The notes under the pieces were generated by a model. The model had not been told where the DNA came from, did not search any database, and saw only the letters and a program-made list of their open reading frames with translations. Positions 41,651-53,600 of a stretch of 64,000 nucleotides of DNA are shown one piece after another (position 1 is the first letter of the stretch; each line of letters begins with the position of its first letter). Source of the DNA: Branchiostoma floridae. Its lineage: Eukaryota; Chordata; Leptocardii; Amphioxiformes; Branchiostomatidae. A program made the position numbers and the translations under genes. The stretch lies in assembly GCF_000003815.2 (NCBI RefSeq), contig NC_049991.1, forward strand, positions 10,424,821 through 10,488,820. Direction: 5' to 3'.

Positions 41651-42858
41651 CTCGCTGATATTCCCACGGACATGTTTAAAAAAAAATACCCAGCAAAAAA
41701 CGCTGCTCTGCGTCAAATTCTATTCTATAAAACTCAGTGTTACAGTCTAAATATTTTGTAGAAGCACCGCTGTAGGAAAGAAGGTCCAAGCAATGTAAAA
41801 CATCACGTAGCATGAAGTTCGCTGTCAACTGGCACACAGCACATGACTGTTTGAAACTCTAAGTCTAATCAACAGCCGTGTTTGATTGATAGCCGGCGGT
41901 CCTATGATGAAGTCGGCGAAAGGTGCGTTAGTTAGAAAATCTGCGTTTAGTTTTGATACGTAATTATAAGTTAGACAGTGGCGAGAATGATTATTTTCTC
42001 ATCAATATTTCTCTTCAGAATCATTTGAACTTAATTGTACATCTAAACAATTGGCTTACCTGTGCAATGTTTATATGATTAATGATCAGTGTACTGAAAT
42101 CATGTGTAACGTATGGCTCCTAGTCAATAGATCAGCATTTTCTCTATAGTGACCACCTGTCTATAGTGGCCACATTTCCTAGTGCTGTTATTGTTTGACA
42201 TAAACTTTGAACATTTAAATTGTAAGTAATTTTAAACTGCCAGAGTTTCAGCTCAATAAAACACTCTCAGCGCCAGGGTATGACCAGACTGACCAGACAG
42301 ACGAAAATAAATCCTCGAACAAGGTTCAATCGTATCTTCCGGGTCTGGCAGGAAGTTGTTAAACTAAAATAAGAATAGGCTCGATGGTTGATTGCATACA
42401 AAGTAAAACAGTTTAACAGTTTTACAGCTTGAAGAAAACAAACGCTCCTACAGTACCTGCACCTGCTTGATAATTATTAAATCGTATGCCCTACTTGAAT
42501 AAAAAAAGTTCATTGCAATAATAAATGTACCCACATCACAAGGAGCTTATACTTTTTTAAACTTACACCACGGCTGTTACAGTGTAGTCACTTAGTTCGA
42601 ACGTGGGTTCTACGAGGCATAGAACACGATCCCCCGCCCGCCGCCGATCCACGTGAGCCGGCTGATTGCGCAATAGTGCACGCTGACTTTGACTCCCGTG
42701 CAGGCATGCATATCCGGGTCACAGGCGCTTCATGTACTGTTAAGAGGATGTTCCATTTTTGCGCAGGGGTGATTTGGAACAGTCCAATGTTGCGTGGGAA
42801 GGGGTATGGCTGAAATATGCTGTATTTGCTCTTAAGCAAATGTCGGCCTTTCTAGTTT

Positions 42859-43984
42859 GCTTCTTGTTTTAATGTATGTCCCCTTACCGAAACGAAGATG
42901 TCTCAAATTTTTAAAAGAATTTTACTGCCCCGTCGTTTCATATCCAAGGACCAACAACTTAACTTTTTGTGGCTTTATCTGCAATCAGCCATCGGGCCTA
43001 ATCTTGCAACAGAGTTATTTTTAGTGCAACAACTTCGCAGTTTCTCAAAGTATAGGGCATTCTCTCAAAGTAACAGCTAATGCTTGTGCGGGGCATTGAC
43101 CTTGTTTGAGGGTTTCTTTTCGAAGGTCAGTGGTCATACCCTGGCACTGAGAGCATTTTCCTGGGTTGAAAACTCAGTTTAAAGTTACTTAGAATTTGAA
43201 AGTTCAAACAACAACAACACTACTAGTAGAAACACCTACATTTGGTAAGGAAAAAATACAGCACTTTTGCTCCTAGTGCAGTGAGATACATGTAGAGTAG
43301 TACAGTCAAACCTGTCTATAGTGACTGGAGAAATGTGGCCACTATAGACAGGTGGCCCCTAGGTGATCACTAGCGTTTTCGCCCCCCTTAGCGTTTTCGA
43401 CCCCAACCTCCACCCCCACCCCCATACCCGCCAGTGTTTTCGTCCCCCCTAAGGCCACACCAATTTAATTTCTTGGTTCACGGATTTTTTCATGAAAAAT
43501 ATGGAGCGAAAGGTCGAAATGAAAATAAAAATTGTAAAATGGTTGGGGTAAAGGTAACGGCTAATCCGAAACATAAAGAAAAAAAAGTTTTCAGCTTGAC
43601 AAAAGTACAAAAACACTATTATTGTACAACTTAACAGCACCTGTACCCACACTTAAAGGAGCTTATGATATAAAGGCCAATTTGCTACACCAGAAAGTTG
43701 ATGAATGGTTTCATTAATGGTGAAAACTTGCTGAGTGGTAATTTTTATTTTTATTTGTTTTTAAAAAAAATAGGAGCGAGCGAATCCGTGAACCAAGAAA
43801 TTAAATTGATGTGGCCTAAGAACATTGCTTCTCGGAGGGTTCTCAAGAGCAACTGGTTACTACATACTGTAAATGCATTTAAGTTCGCGGGGATTTAATT
43901 TTGCGGTAGCGGGGAAAAGGATTTTCGCGGTGGTTTTAATTTTGCGGTGAAGTGGTCACTGCGAAAACCGCGAACATTAATCCA
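42859..43984. other. Repeat-rich DNA before the copy B gap
   Basis: No exon recognised. Contains a 13-bp hairpin (43311-43352), two 'TCGTTTTCG'-like C-rich blocks, two related segments with AACCAAGAAATTAAATTGATGTGG/its complement (43450-43490, 43790-43825), and a GTTCGCGG..TTTAATTTTGCGG repeat at 43880-43984. Confidence 0.4.
43311..43352. repeat. Perfect 13-bp inverted repeat
   Basis: CCTGTCTATAGTG and CACTATAGACAGG, 16 bp apart. A related 'CCTGTCTATAGTGGCCAC' occurs near 42157, so this is a dispersed repeat family. Confidence 0.8.
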
Positions 43985-44084
43985 NNNNNNNNNNNNNNNN
44001 NNNNNNNNNNNNNNNNNNNNNNNNNNNNNNNNNNNNNNNNNNNNNNNNNNNNNNNNNNNNNNNNNNNNNNNNNNNNNNNNNNNN
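43985..44084. other. Assembly gap (100 N, unknown size)
   Basis: A round-number gap placed inside the coding exon of copy B; sequence to the left is repeat DNA with no homology to the expected exon. Confidence 0.9.
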
Positions 44085-44618
44085 TTCACAACGCTTTTGA
44101 CGCCACCACGGGTCATGGATCAGTCGACCTCACCAATGATGGCACAGGAGACTGCCAAGCACTAATTTCAGGAAACGAATTTGTCTCCAACGATGCTTCG
44201 TCTGACTTTAGCATCATGGCGCTTGGGAACACAACGGGAACTGTCAAGAGAAACAGCTTTCAACGCAACTTGGCGCTGTACGTTGTGGACTGGCAAGTTC
44301 GTGAAAATATTCGTCAAAGCCAGACCTTTACTCAAAATCGTCTTGATCACAACAGTGGACAGAGGCCGGGCTACAAACATACCGTCGCCGTGTCGGGTCC
44401 TGACGTACATCTCAATCAGAACGTCCTCAATAATCCTGCAAATGACGCAGAACTCATCGCTCTTAACACTAGCTCATTCACCGACGTAGATGCCACAAAC
44501 AATTGGTGGGGCCTTGATAGATCCACGGCAATCGCCGAGAGAATCAGAGACAGCAGAGACCGACCGGAGCTTCCAAATGTCCTGTTCGAGCCATTCCTAG
44601 CAGAGGATCCCGAAAATG
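44085..44618 (+). CDS. Copy B first visible exon: beta-helix fragment
   Basis: Starts at the second base of a codon directly after the N run. It aligns to copy A 6770-7290 (GHNMFD/HNAFD region, NNWWG motif) and ends with donor GTAAGA at 44619, phase 1. Relative to A it has a short in-frame insertion (ENIRQ) near 44303. The upstream part of this exon and exon 1 are not seen. Confidence 0.8.
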
Positions 44619-47600
44619 GTAAGAAATTTGCATCTGCTTTTGAATATGGCCATGTAAAAAGGCTGGACTTGATTTTAGTATGTATCCTCATTCAGGTATT
44701 TATCATATCTTTGTGATAATTGTTACATCTTCCTGGCTGTCTGCTTATATCTAGGAATCTGTCGCTATCCGTGGTTCCATGAAGAACAGCTTGGATACTG
44801 CTATCTGTACAAGGGTGCGGCTCGGACATTGAGCGACGCCTGGGACTCGTGCAAGGTATTGTCAGAACATCATGATTGCTAGCCCATCATTGGTGAATTG
44901 ATGTTGGTAGGTTTACAGCTGCATTCAGGACTTTAATGTGACATTATGATGTTTTCTTCCAGGAACAATCTGCACAAGTGGTAATGAAGGCCTCAGATAA
45001 GGAGTTGATCCTCTTAGATGCTGCACTACAAAGAGAAGTAGAAGATGTCAACTTCGCGCTAGAACCGGAACCATTTTGGATAGATCAGGAGGTGAGAAAA
45101 TCTTTTCAAGACGGACTTCAAACTTTGGTGAGATTTTGGTTGTCGTCAATGAATGTTAGACAGCAGAAGACACATTACTAACAAGTCGATTTCTTTCAGT
45201 TCTCCAACGCCGAACAAGCATGTTGGGTACATCGGCAAAACGCAGGTGTTGGCGATGTCCTGACGGCATATTGCGATTCCCGCTATCCGTTCTTCTGCAA
45301 ACTGCCTGTCGGTGAGTACAGCTTGCAATGGGTTGGCATAGTAGATTTCTGATGACCTTATTATATATCATGCGTGCGTGTGTGTGTGTTTATATGATTA
45401 TAAACTGATCTGGTTTGAAAAAGAATCATTCGATTTCAATTGATGTGCTGATGCAAGAAGTATTGCATGTATTCCAATGTCCCCCAGCTCGCGGCTGTCC
45501 CAACGATTGTTCCCACAACGGTGCCTGCCTTGAGACGACCTGTTACTGTGACAGGGGCTGGAGTGGGTCAGACTGCTCCCGACCAAACTGCCAGGATCTC
45601 GACGATTGTGGAGAATTTGGTGTGTGTGTCGGGCCCAATGTTTGCAGGTGTAGGAACGGGTGGCAGGTAAAAATGTTATGTTTTTACTAATTACCGATAG
45701 TTCTAGTCACCTTCTACAGTAATACTAAGTTAAACACGTATTTAGCATATGGATGTTTTCCCCTCAGGAATTCGCTACTATCCAACATCATATTGAGAGC
45801 ACCATGTTGGCAAACAAAGTCAAAGACACGTGAACTTTTGGCACGACTCTGTAGTAAAGAAATTGTCGAAGATGAGTTTGATTTTATCTAACTTGAATGA
45901 TTTGTGACTCGTCAACTGACTGCTCTTCTTTTTTTCTCCCGTAGGGACGTGGCTGCACCGTAAGTTACTGCAGCCGGTTCAGTACGTGTAAGTCCTGTGT
46001 TCAGTCCGTGGGCTGTGGATGGTGTGACCAGACTCAGTCCTGTGAATCAGGCCTGTACGGCGGACCTGACGTCATGCCCTGTCCGACATGGTTCTACCAC
46101 AACTGTTTCACCGTCGGCAACAAAGGGCTCTGTTCGGACGACATAGAGGTATGCCAATCGTTATCAGCAATAACGATTAAAATATAAAAATCACAACATA
46201 ATCTATTATGTCCCAATCAATCAATAAATCCATCTATCAATCAATCGCTTGCATCATGTGCTGGTGCATGACGGCTACAGACAGTTCACGTTACGTTGTT
46301 CTACACTGTCCAGTCGGATCTGGAGACCCAGCCCTTTGAGTGTGTTGAAGATCTCGGTTGGCTATAATTCAATAGATCACAACAAATGATTCGATGTACA
46401 GGTTACTGACTCATAGTCATGGTATCAAACTGCCGTTTTACCACTCGTCATTGAAATCGGAGCATGAAAGTGTTTTAATGTCTTCATTCGTTTAATTATC
46501 TCGTTGCTTTTGCCCAGCTTGTTGACTGTGACTATCGACAGTGTAACTCGTCCCTGTCTACCACTACTGTGGAGTCATGCCTGAGGTGCCAGGACGTGGA
46601 AGGGTGTTTCAAGGATACGGTGGGTTGTTATAGTTGATACCAAGTCTTTACTATAACTATGATGTCTTCTCTTAGTACGTATGTCTGATGATTAAACTAT
46701 TTTTGATGTGTGATAATACCCCAGCTGATTACATGTATGTAAACTGATCTATATGTGGTCTACAATTTTGAGTAAACCACTGAACAAAAGGTGAACATTG
46801 GATTGCACGTAAAGCACTATTATTATGATTTTGTTTCCAGGAGGGCGGTTACTGTAAAGTCTGGGACCAGAGCCGATGTCCAAAAGGTTTTGTCTACCCT
46901 CTCTACAACGACACGACGCGCATTGAAAAGGTCCTGACAGGTCACAACGTGAAGTACGTGCCGGCAGATGGCGACCCTCTGTATCACTGCCAGGTCCGCT
47001 TCTCGTCCTGGGGAGCTACCCTGTTCATCCAGGAGGGAGAACTGGACGTGCAGCTCGGCCAGGTGCTGTCCAGTCCTCAGGCGGGCGGCGTGCTGCACAA
47101 AGTCGAACAGATGGTGACTGAAGGTACGTTTCAGAATCTGTATTCTTTTACTAGGATGAGGTTAAACTCCCATCAGTGACTACCACTGCTTTTCAGGGAG
47201 GGCCTGGATACACAAGGGTTGGAGGTCAGAGGTCACACAATTCCCTTGTACAGTGTTTTAAATATTTGTGTGGATGAAGCAGTTTTCACATCTAGTGGGA
47301 GTACATTCCAGCTTTCTGCGCCTATACATGCAAATGTCCTTTTCCCAGACTCAAGTCTAACTTTTGGCATTCACAAAGACAGATTCAAGCTGTGCCGCGG
47401 GTAGTACGAGATTCTGATGTTCTGCTAAATAGGTTTAGGTACTCACACAGACAGGTAGCAGGTTAATTATACATTGACTTGCATTGTATACAGCTTGTAG
47501 AAGGTGTAATTTGCTACGTGAAACCGTAGTTCTGTCCAGGCAAGAGCATGCAGATTTTCGTTGTTGACATGTGGCCTATATGACAAACCAAGTATGATTC

Positions 47601-50600
47601 TCGCTGTACGGTTTTGTAACTTCTGCAGTATGAAGTGGCACATGTTCTGCACATTTCCCTAAGGTTAGTGTATGGACTTCTGTTTTATCTTCCAATTTTT
47701 ACTTTTCTGTTACTTCTGTCTTCTCCAGGTGCCTACACTCTAGTGGCTGCACACCCTGCCAGGCTGGAGGACATGTTCGACTACGTGGACTTCAGCCAGA
47801 GGGTCCGACTGGAGCCAGTCGTGGACTTCAGCATCATGGAACATGAACCGCCACTTTCTGTCGTGCAGAGCGTCATTCGAGGGAACGGGACTTTCCGAGG
47901 AGACAACACACACGTTATAAATCCTGGTAAGCCATACAAAAATAAAAATTGATCGAACAAGCGCTTTTTAAAATGTTCTAAAGCATTGTAATGTATGTAA
48001 ATATTGATTACTTCGTCCAAAGCAGTACAATTAGATATAAAACAAAACAGGACCAATATATTTCTGAGAAGTGGTGAAAACCACAGACAGGCTGATATAT
48101 TTATATTTCAAATCCCAGTTTACCAATAATCTTGTTAATGTTTTTTAAATCTCTTCAGATGTAAAGGTTTATAAATGTGTGGGACACAGCGGCAGCCTGC
48201 GCTTGGTTTTCCATGAGAGTGACCCTAACCTGCCGGACATCAACCCCGATGACGTCATCGTGGGTAACCATAGTAACGGGATGCTGGAGTTCGTTACCAG
48301 GCTGTACAGCACAGCTTTCGGTACCGTCATCCACACAAACCTTGCGGATTGCTCTGGAGGAGTATATAGGTAAGCTAACTTACATATAACTTACGTATTT
48401 TTCAAACTATTCTGTTTCATTTCTAAGCCCCCTTCACACGAGAGCACGAATGAGCCGGAATGCCATCGGAATAAAAATTATTTTTCTATTCCTGGCAATT
48501 CCTGGCAATTCGTACTGTATTCTAAACATTCTTACTGCATTCCAGATATTCGTCTCCGTTCTTTTGGCTGGCTCGAAAGTTTTTGACATGTCAAAAACTG
48601 TCGAGGTGCATTCGAAGTGGAGAAATATCGAATGGCATTCCAAGTGGATTCTAAGTGGATTCTGACTATTCTAATTGCAGTCTGACCGCATTCTACGGCA
48701 TTCCAATATTATTCGAAACATTCTTATCTCAATCGATGGAGAACCGAAACGGCAAGCAACTTCGAATCCTGCCCGAATGTGGCCAAAAGAATATCTGGAA
48801 TGCAGTAGGAATGTTTAGAATACACTACGAATTCTCAGGAATAGAAAATAATGCAAATACTTCATTTCGACTGGTTCTGCTTGATTCCTGCTAATTCGGT
48901 TTCAGTGTGAAGGCCCTATTATATATTAGCTACCGGCTTACATGATTTACTAAAACCCAAACGGTCGTTCAGTGTAACATGGTGTTGCCGCGCGCGTGCC
49001 TGCAAAGCTGGAGTACATTTGTTACAGCGAAGCGCGGGCATGCTGGCTATACAGGTGCAGGTCCACTTACAGTCCCTTTTATCGAGATAATTTCGAACGT
49101 AACATTTATTGTCCTGAACAGTATTCTTGAACAGTTCCCGACCGTGAGTGGACACGCCGTTCCGCCTCCCCTGTCGTGTTCGGGCGGCTCCACAGGTGAG
49201 ACCGGGCTGCTGATTACCGAGGCTCGGGACCTCGTGGTGCAGCTGGGCAGTGTGGTGGTGGGCAGGAAAACGGGCAGGTTCGCCGCTAAGGTACGCAGAA
49301 TAATTCTATGATGAAGCTAATATAGTTTTGTAACGTTATATCATACAAATTCACCAAAATGGCAATTTGGTTCTATTTAATTTGCATTTTTTGGGGAAGG
49401 GGTTAATGCTACTGCTAAATGTAAGCGTTCATATCCATAAATTGTCAATGGTCCCAAACTACCAATGCTTTACAGAAAATAGAAATACAGCTGGTAGATG
49501 GTAAATACACTGCACATAGTGAAAGCGCCATTCAATCAATCCACTGTTATAGGTTCTGTCTAAACGGGTGGCCACGGGCTCTGGGTTCATTGTGATGGAG
49601 GTGGAGCCCATAACCACAACCACAGGCGCTTCGAAAAGATCCTCTGATGTCGAAAGCAGCGCAATGAGATGGGATATTGCTGGTGAAGATCTCGTCGTTA
49701 TGGTAAGTAAAGAAAAGAAAAGAAAACCTTCAAGGTGAAGATCATTAACATGTTGTGTCCCTCTGATATGAAATACACCGTATATCAGCTTCCTACAATG
49801 GAATGTATCTTCTAACAACATATGCATTTCAAAACTTAAACATTACAGTCTTGTCACGTCATGTTTTTGTCACGAAAAGAAACAATGTAACTACGCTATA
49901 CAGATAAAACTCAGAAGCTTTTTCTTACTGATCAGACAACACATCTACGTATTTGTGGTGACACAGTCGATAGTAATTTGATACTTCATTTCCCGATCTT
50001 TGATGATATGTTTCTTGATAATACCAGACCAGATCATTCCAACTCACGGCGAGCGTCAACGCCAGCTTCACCGCAGACATCGGCCTGTCTAACACCCTGT
50101 CTACGGTAGGGTATCGTCGGAGGACACTTGAGAAAGCTGAAGTCCAGTTTATAGGAGGAAAGGTGGAGATAGAACTGGCAGGGGAAGCAGAGACATTCCG
50201 ACCGTGAGAAAAATTTATGTCTCATACTCAATTTTCCAATGATTTTACAGATGAATGTGCAAAGGTATTGTTTGGTGCGCTTGGGACTCAAAGCGGTTAA
50301 GAACAATTCATTGTATTGTTGTTAATCTTATCTGATTCTGTAGACTCTGGACTGCTTACCGTGATAACTTATCACTGCAAACAAATAAAGAGAAAGTGCG
50401 GGTCTGTATCATGGACGACATTTGCATCCCTGGAGAAAAGTGGGCATCGGTCAACCTGGAATATGCCCTGTATGCATCGGTAAGACCTTTTAATTAAGTT
50501 AGCCATTATTTCAATAATACGTTTCGCTCCCTATTAATTCCAACACTATTCTACGTTTGAAACTGGTTAGTGATTCTACAAGCGATGTCGAGAAAGCAAA

Positions 50601-53600
50601 TGATCTGAAAGAATTAGAATATCTAAAAGCACCCCAATGTGACCCCATGTATATGTATTTGATTCTGCACTTCTATGCTTTGATATACAGTCGGCTGGAA
50701 CCATGAAGGTGACCAGTACTGTGACGAAACCAGACATCGATGCATTTGCAGGAAGGAGTCCACAAGATGGCAGCCAGTGGTTTCAGTTTGACCAGGATGA
50801 GGAGGCGGTGGGTTATTTTATTGTTAGAATACATTGTCAATTGCAAATACATGTGTCTCATGTTTTACCTCATACCGATACCCATGTGCTTACCCGGAAT
50901 ACAGACCTTTAGTTTGATGATGAATGGAAATATATGTAATTTTAGCTTAGTTTCTGTTTTTGACATTTTTGTTTAGTATGAACCATATTGAGGCGACCCT
51001 GATCACTATTGGTTTGTAGATTGGATCAGTGGCAGTTTGACCTGACATGTAAACAATGTCTTTAACACGCACACAACAGTCTTCAACAAGAATCGCCATA
51101 GCATCATACGAAGGTGAGGCGCTCGATAGTGATAAGTTTGTTGTCATGGAGATAGTGGCCACGCCTACGTTTTACCTGCACCTGCCTGCGCGGGACGAGT
51201 ATGAGGAGGACACGGCAACGACTGGACTCCAGCAGCTGTTCGGTGAGTGGTCATATTTGCCACATATGCGTTATTGGGAAAATTATCAATTACCAATTCA
51301 TCGTACACAATGATGCATTAATGATCATATGACATAAAAGAATCCCACTAGAAATGAAGAAGAGTGTGCCGGTAAGCTGATTTGCAAAATCCCAAAAAAT
51401 AATCCCACTTAACTAGAAATGAAGAATAGTACTGAATTGCAAAATAACAGAAATGTGTATCTACAACAGGTAACCACGTTGAGGAGGACATCTTCCCTTA
51501 CCGCATGACGGCGTCTGTTGAGGCTAAGGCTCTCCTGAGGACCTCCACAGAGTCATGTTCTCAGGAATGTCCACATGCGGATCGTCCACAGCGGGTGGGG
51601 GTGACGTCACTGTTAGACTACCTGAAGGGACGGCTTGATGTCGACCAGGTCACGGCGGTCCACTCAGAAGAAAAGGTCTGGCGAGATGGAACATGGATGG
51701 AGTCAGACTTGTACGTTTCCAAAGATAGACGACTAGTGGTTGCTGAATTTCTAGCCCGTCTTGGAAATGTTATCGTCCAATTCCTAGAGATATAAACCCA
51801 CGAAGGCGTAAAAGCTTGATCTTTGTTGAAGAACATGTCATGTTTTCTTCTATCACCAGATATTGTGCAGCCCAGGCAACAGACATCACCACCTGTGACA
51901 AAGCTTGTTCTTGTCCTGGCGGTGAGGTTTCCCTGTCACATCCTGCCAACACCAGCGTCTGTCAATGTCCCTGTAACTGCCCAGATGGCGTCGTCCATTT
52001 CACGGTGAGTATGAAATCATCCCTTTTTGCGTTTGTACACGTACTCTGAACAACATGCGTCAAAGTATATCGTGTGTTTTAGACATCATCTCATCTTATA
52101 GTTAGCAAAGTTTGGTCTATTGGTTAATAATGGTTTATCAACTTAGCAATTGATTAGCTGTCTCTAACATAACCTAACGTAAACAGAAGTATCACAACAC
52201 AAGTATGAAGTACTCTGCCACATTGTATTTTACCTTTGTATTTTGTACAGCATCCCGGCATCCCCGGCGGTGGATGTAACTGTGAGCGGTGTCCTGACGG
52301 GTCTATGAAGGTCCCGGATGAGGAAGGCCGGCTACACTGCCCGTGTCTGTGTGCCGACAATAGGACCAGCGAGATGGTACCGGGCGGTGGGGGCAAATGT
52401 GACGTAAGCACCTTCATTCATCAGTTCAACACCCTATTACTGGGACTTAACAATTCTACCAACTCTGTCCATTTAGTGTTTTCTTCATTCACATTTGAAT
52501 ATTGATATTTCTCACAGTTGATTTTAACTTCATTTATGATTCATGAAGACAGGTGCATGTTTGTCAACTGCGTAACTCTGCCTCTCCGCTGCTTCAGTGC
52601 TCCTGTCCATGTGGTGACGGCAACAGTGACGTCATCGCGGCAGATGGCAGCTGCCCGTGCAGGTGCACCTGTAGAAACTGTCAGGAGTCCGTCCTGGGTC
52701 CGCACGGCTGTCTCTGTTCAGACAGGTTAGGAATATCTTACTTGTAGATCAAAAGATATCATTACTTGACGTAATGTAAGCAGTATTTAGGACATTTATA
52801 AGGGTAGTTACTATAATTATACTAATGTTTATCTCTTGACTTTTGGAGTTCGTCCGAATGATTCACTGATTTAATCGTATTACTGTGACACTAAGTTATA
52901 ACCTTTGTTGGTCAACGTGTTTCTTGTTCATATGACTCCAATTTTCCCCGCTAGCTGCCCTGACTGTGAGAATGGAGAGGAGCCGGTGTGGGTAGACTGT
53001 AGCTGCAGGTGTCCACAGAAGACTGAGTGTGGAGCTCCGCCCACATGTGTGGTGGGTAGGATGGGTGTGGACTGTAGGCAGCCGGACTGTAGACCTTGTC
53101 AAGGTAGGATTACAACTAAGTGAGGACATGACTGAGAGACGCATATTCTACAATGACATCCATCATGATATATTATCCTTGAAATCTTTTCTCAGCAATA
53201 CCATTCATTGATTATTATACATTTCTACAAAGGCTGTTCTGGCAACGGCCAGTGCAGGACTTCGGCTGACAGCTGTCAATCATCCTGTGTGTGCGGCAGT
53301 CAGTGGTTTGGTGACTGTTGTCACCTGAGGAGGCCGAGACCTGTCGGAGGAGATCCGCATCTTCAGACGCTCGATGGTACTGATCAGTACATTCCTTCCA
53401 ATTATGTCGTAATATATTCAATTCCTGTAATGATGTATTCAACTTTATGAAATATTAGAATATAGTTTAGTTCGACATTTATACAAACTGGGGTTTACCA
53501 AGGAAACTAACAATTTTCCCAGGTCGCGCATTCGACTATCACGGCATCGGAGAGTTCTGGGATTGCAAAAGTCCAGAAAACGACTTCGGCGTGCAGACCC

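Larger units (their letters stand above)
39550..42858. repeat. Larger relative of the 8179-9880 repeat element
   Basis: The left end is ATATTTCAGCCATACC (39550); the right end has GGTATGGCTGAAATAT (42803-42818) and continues identically to the 9780-9880 region up to CTTTCTAGT. It begins where homology between the 3' flanks of A and B stops, so it inserted into the A flank. The interior has a 163-bp tandem array and a duplicated CCAAT/TATA-like block. Confidence 0.55.
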
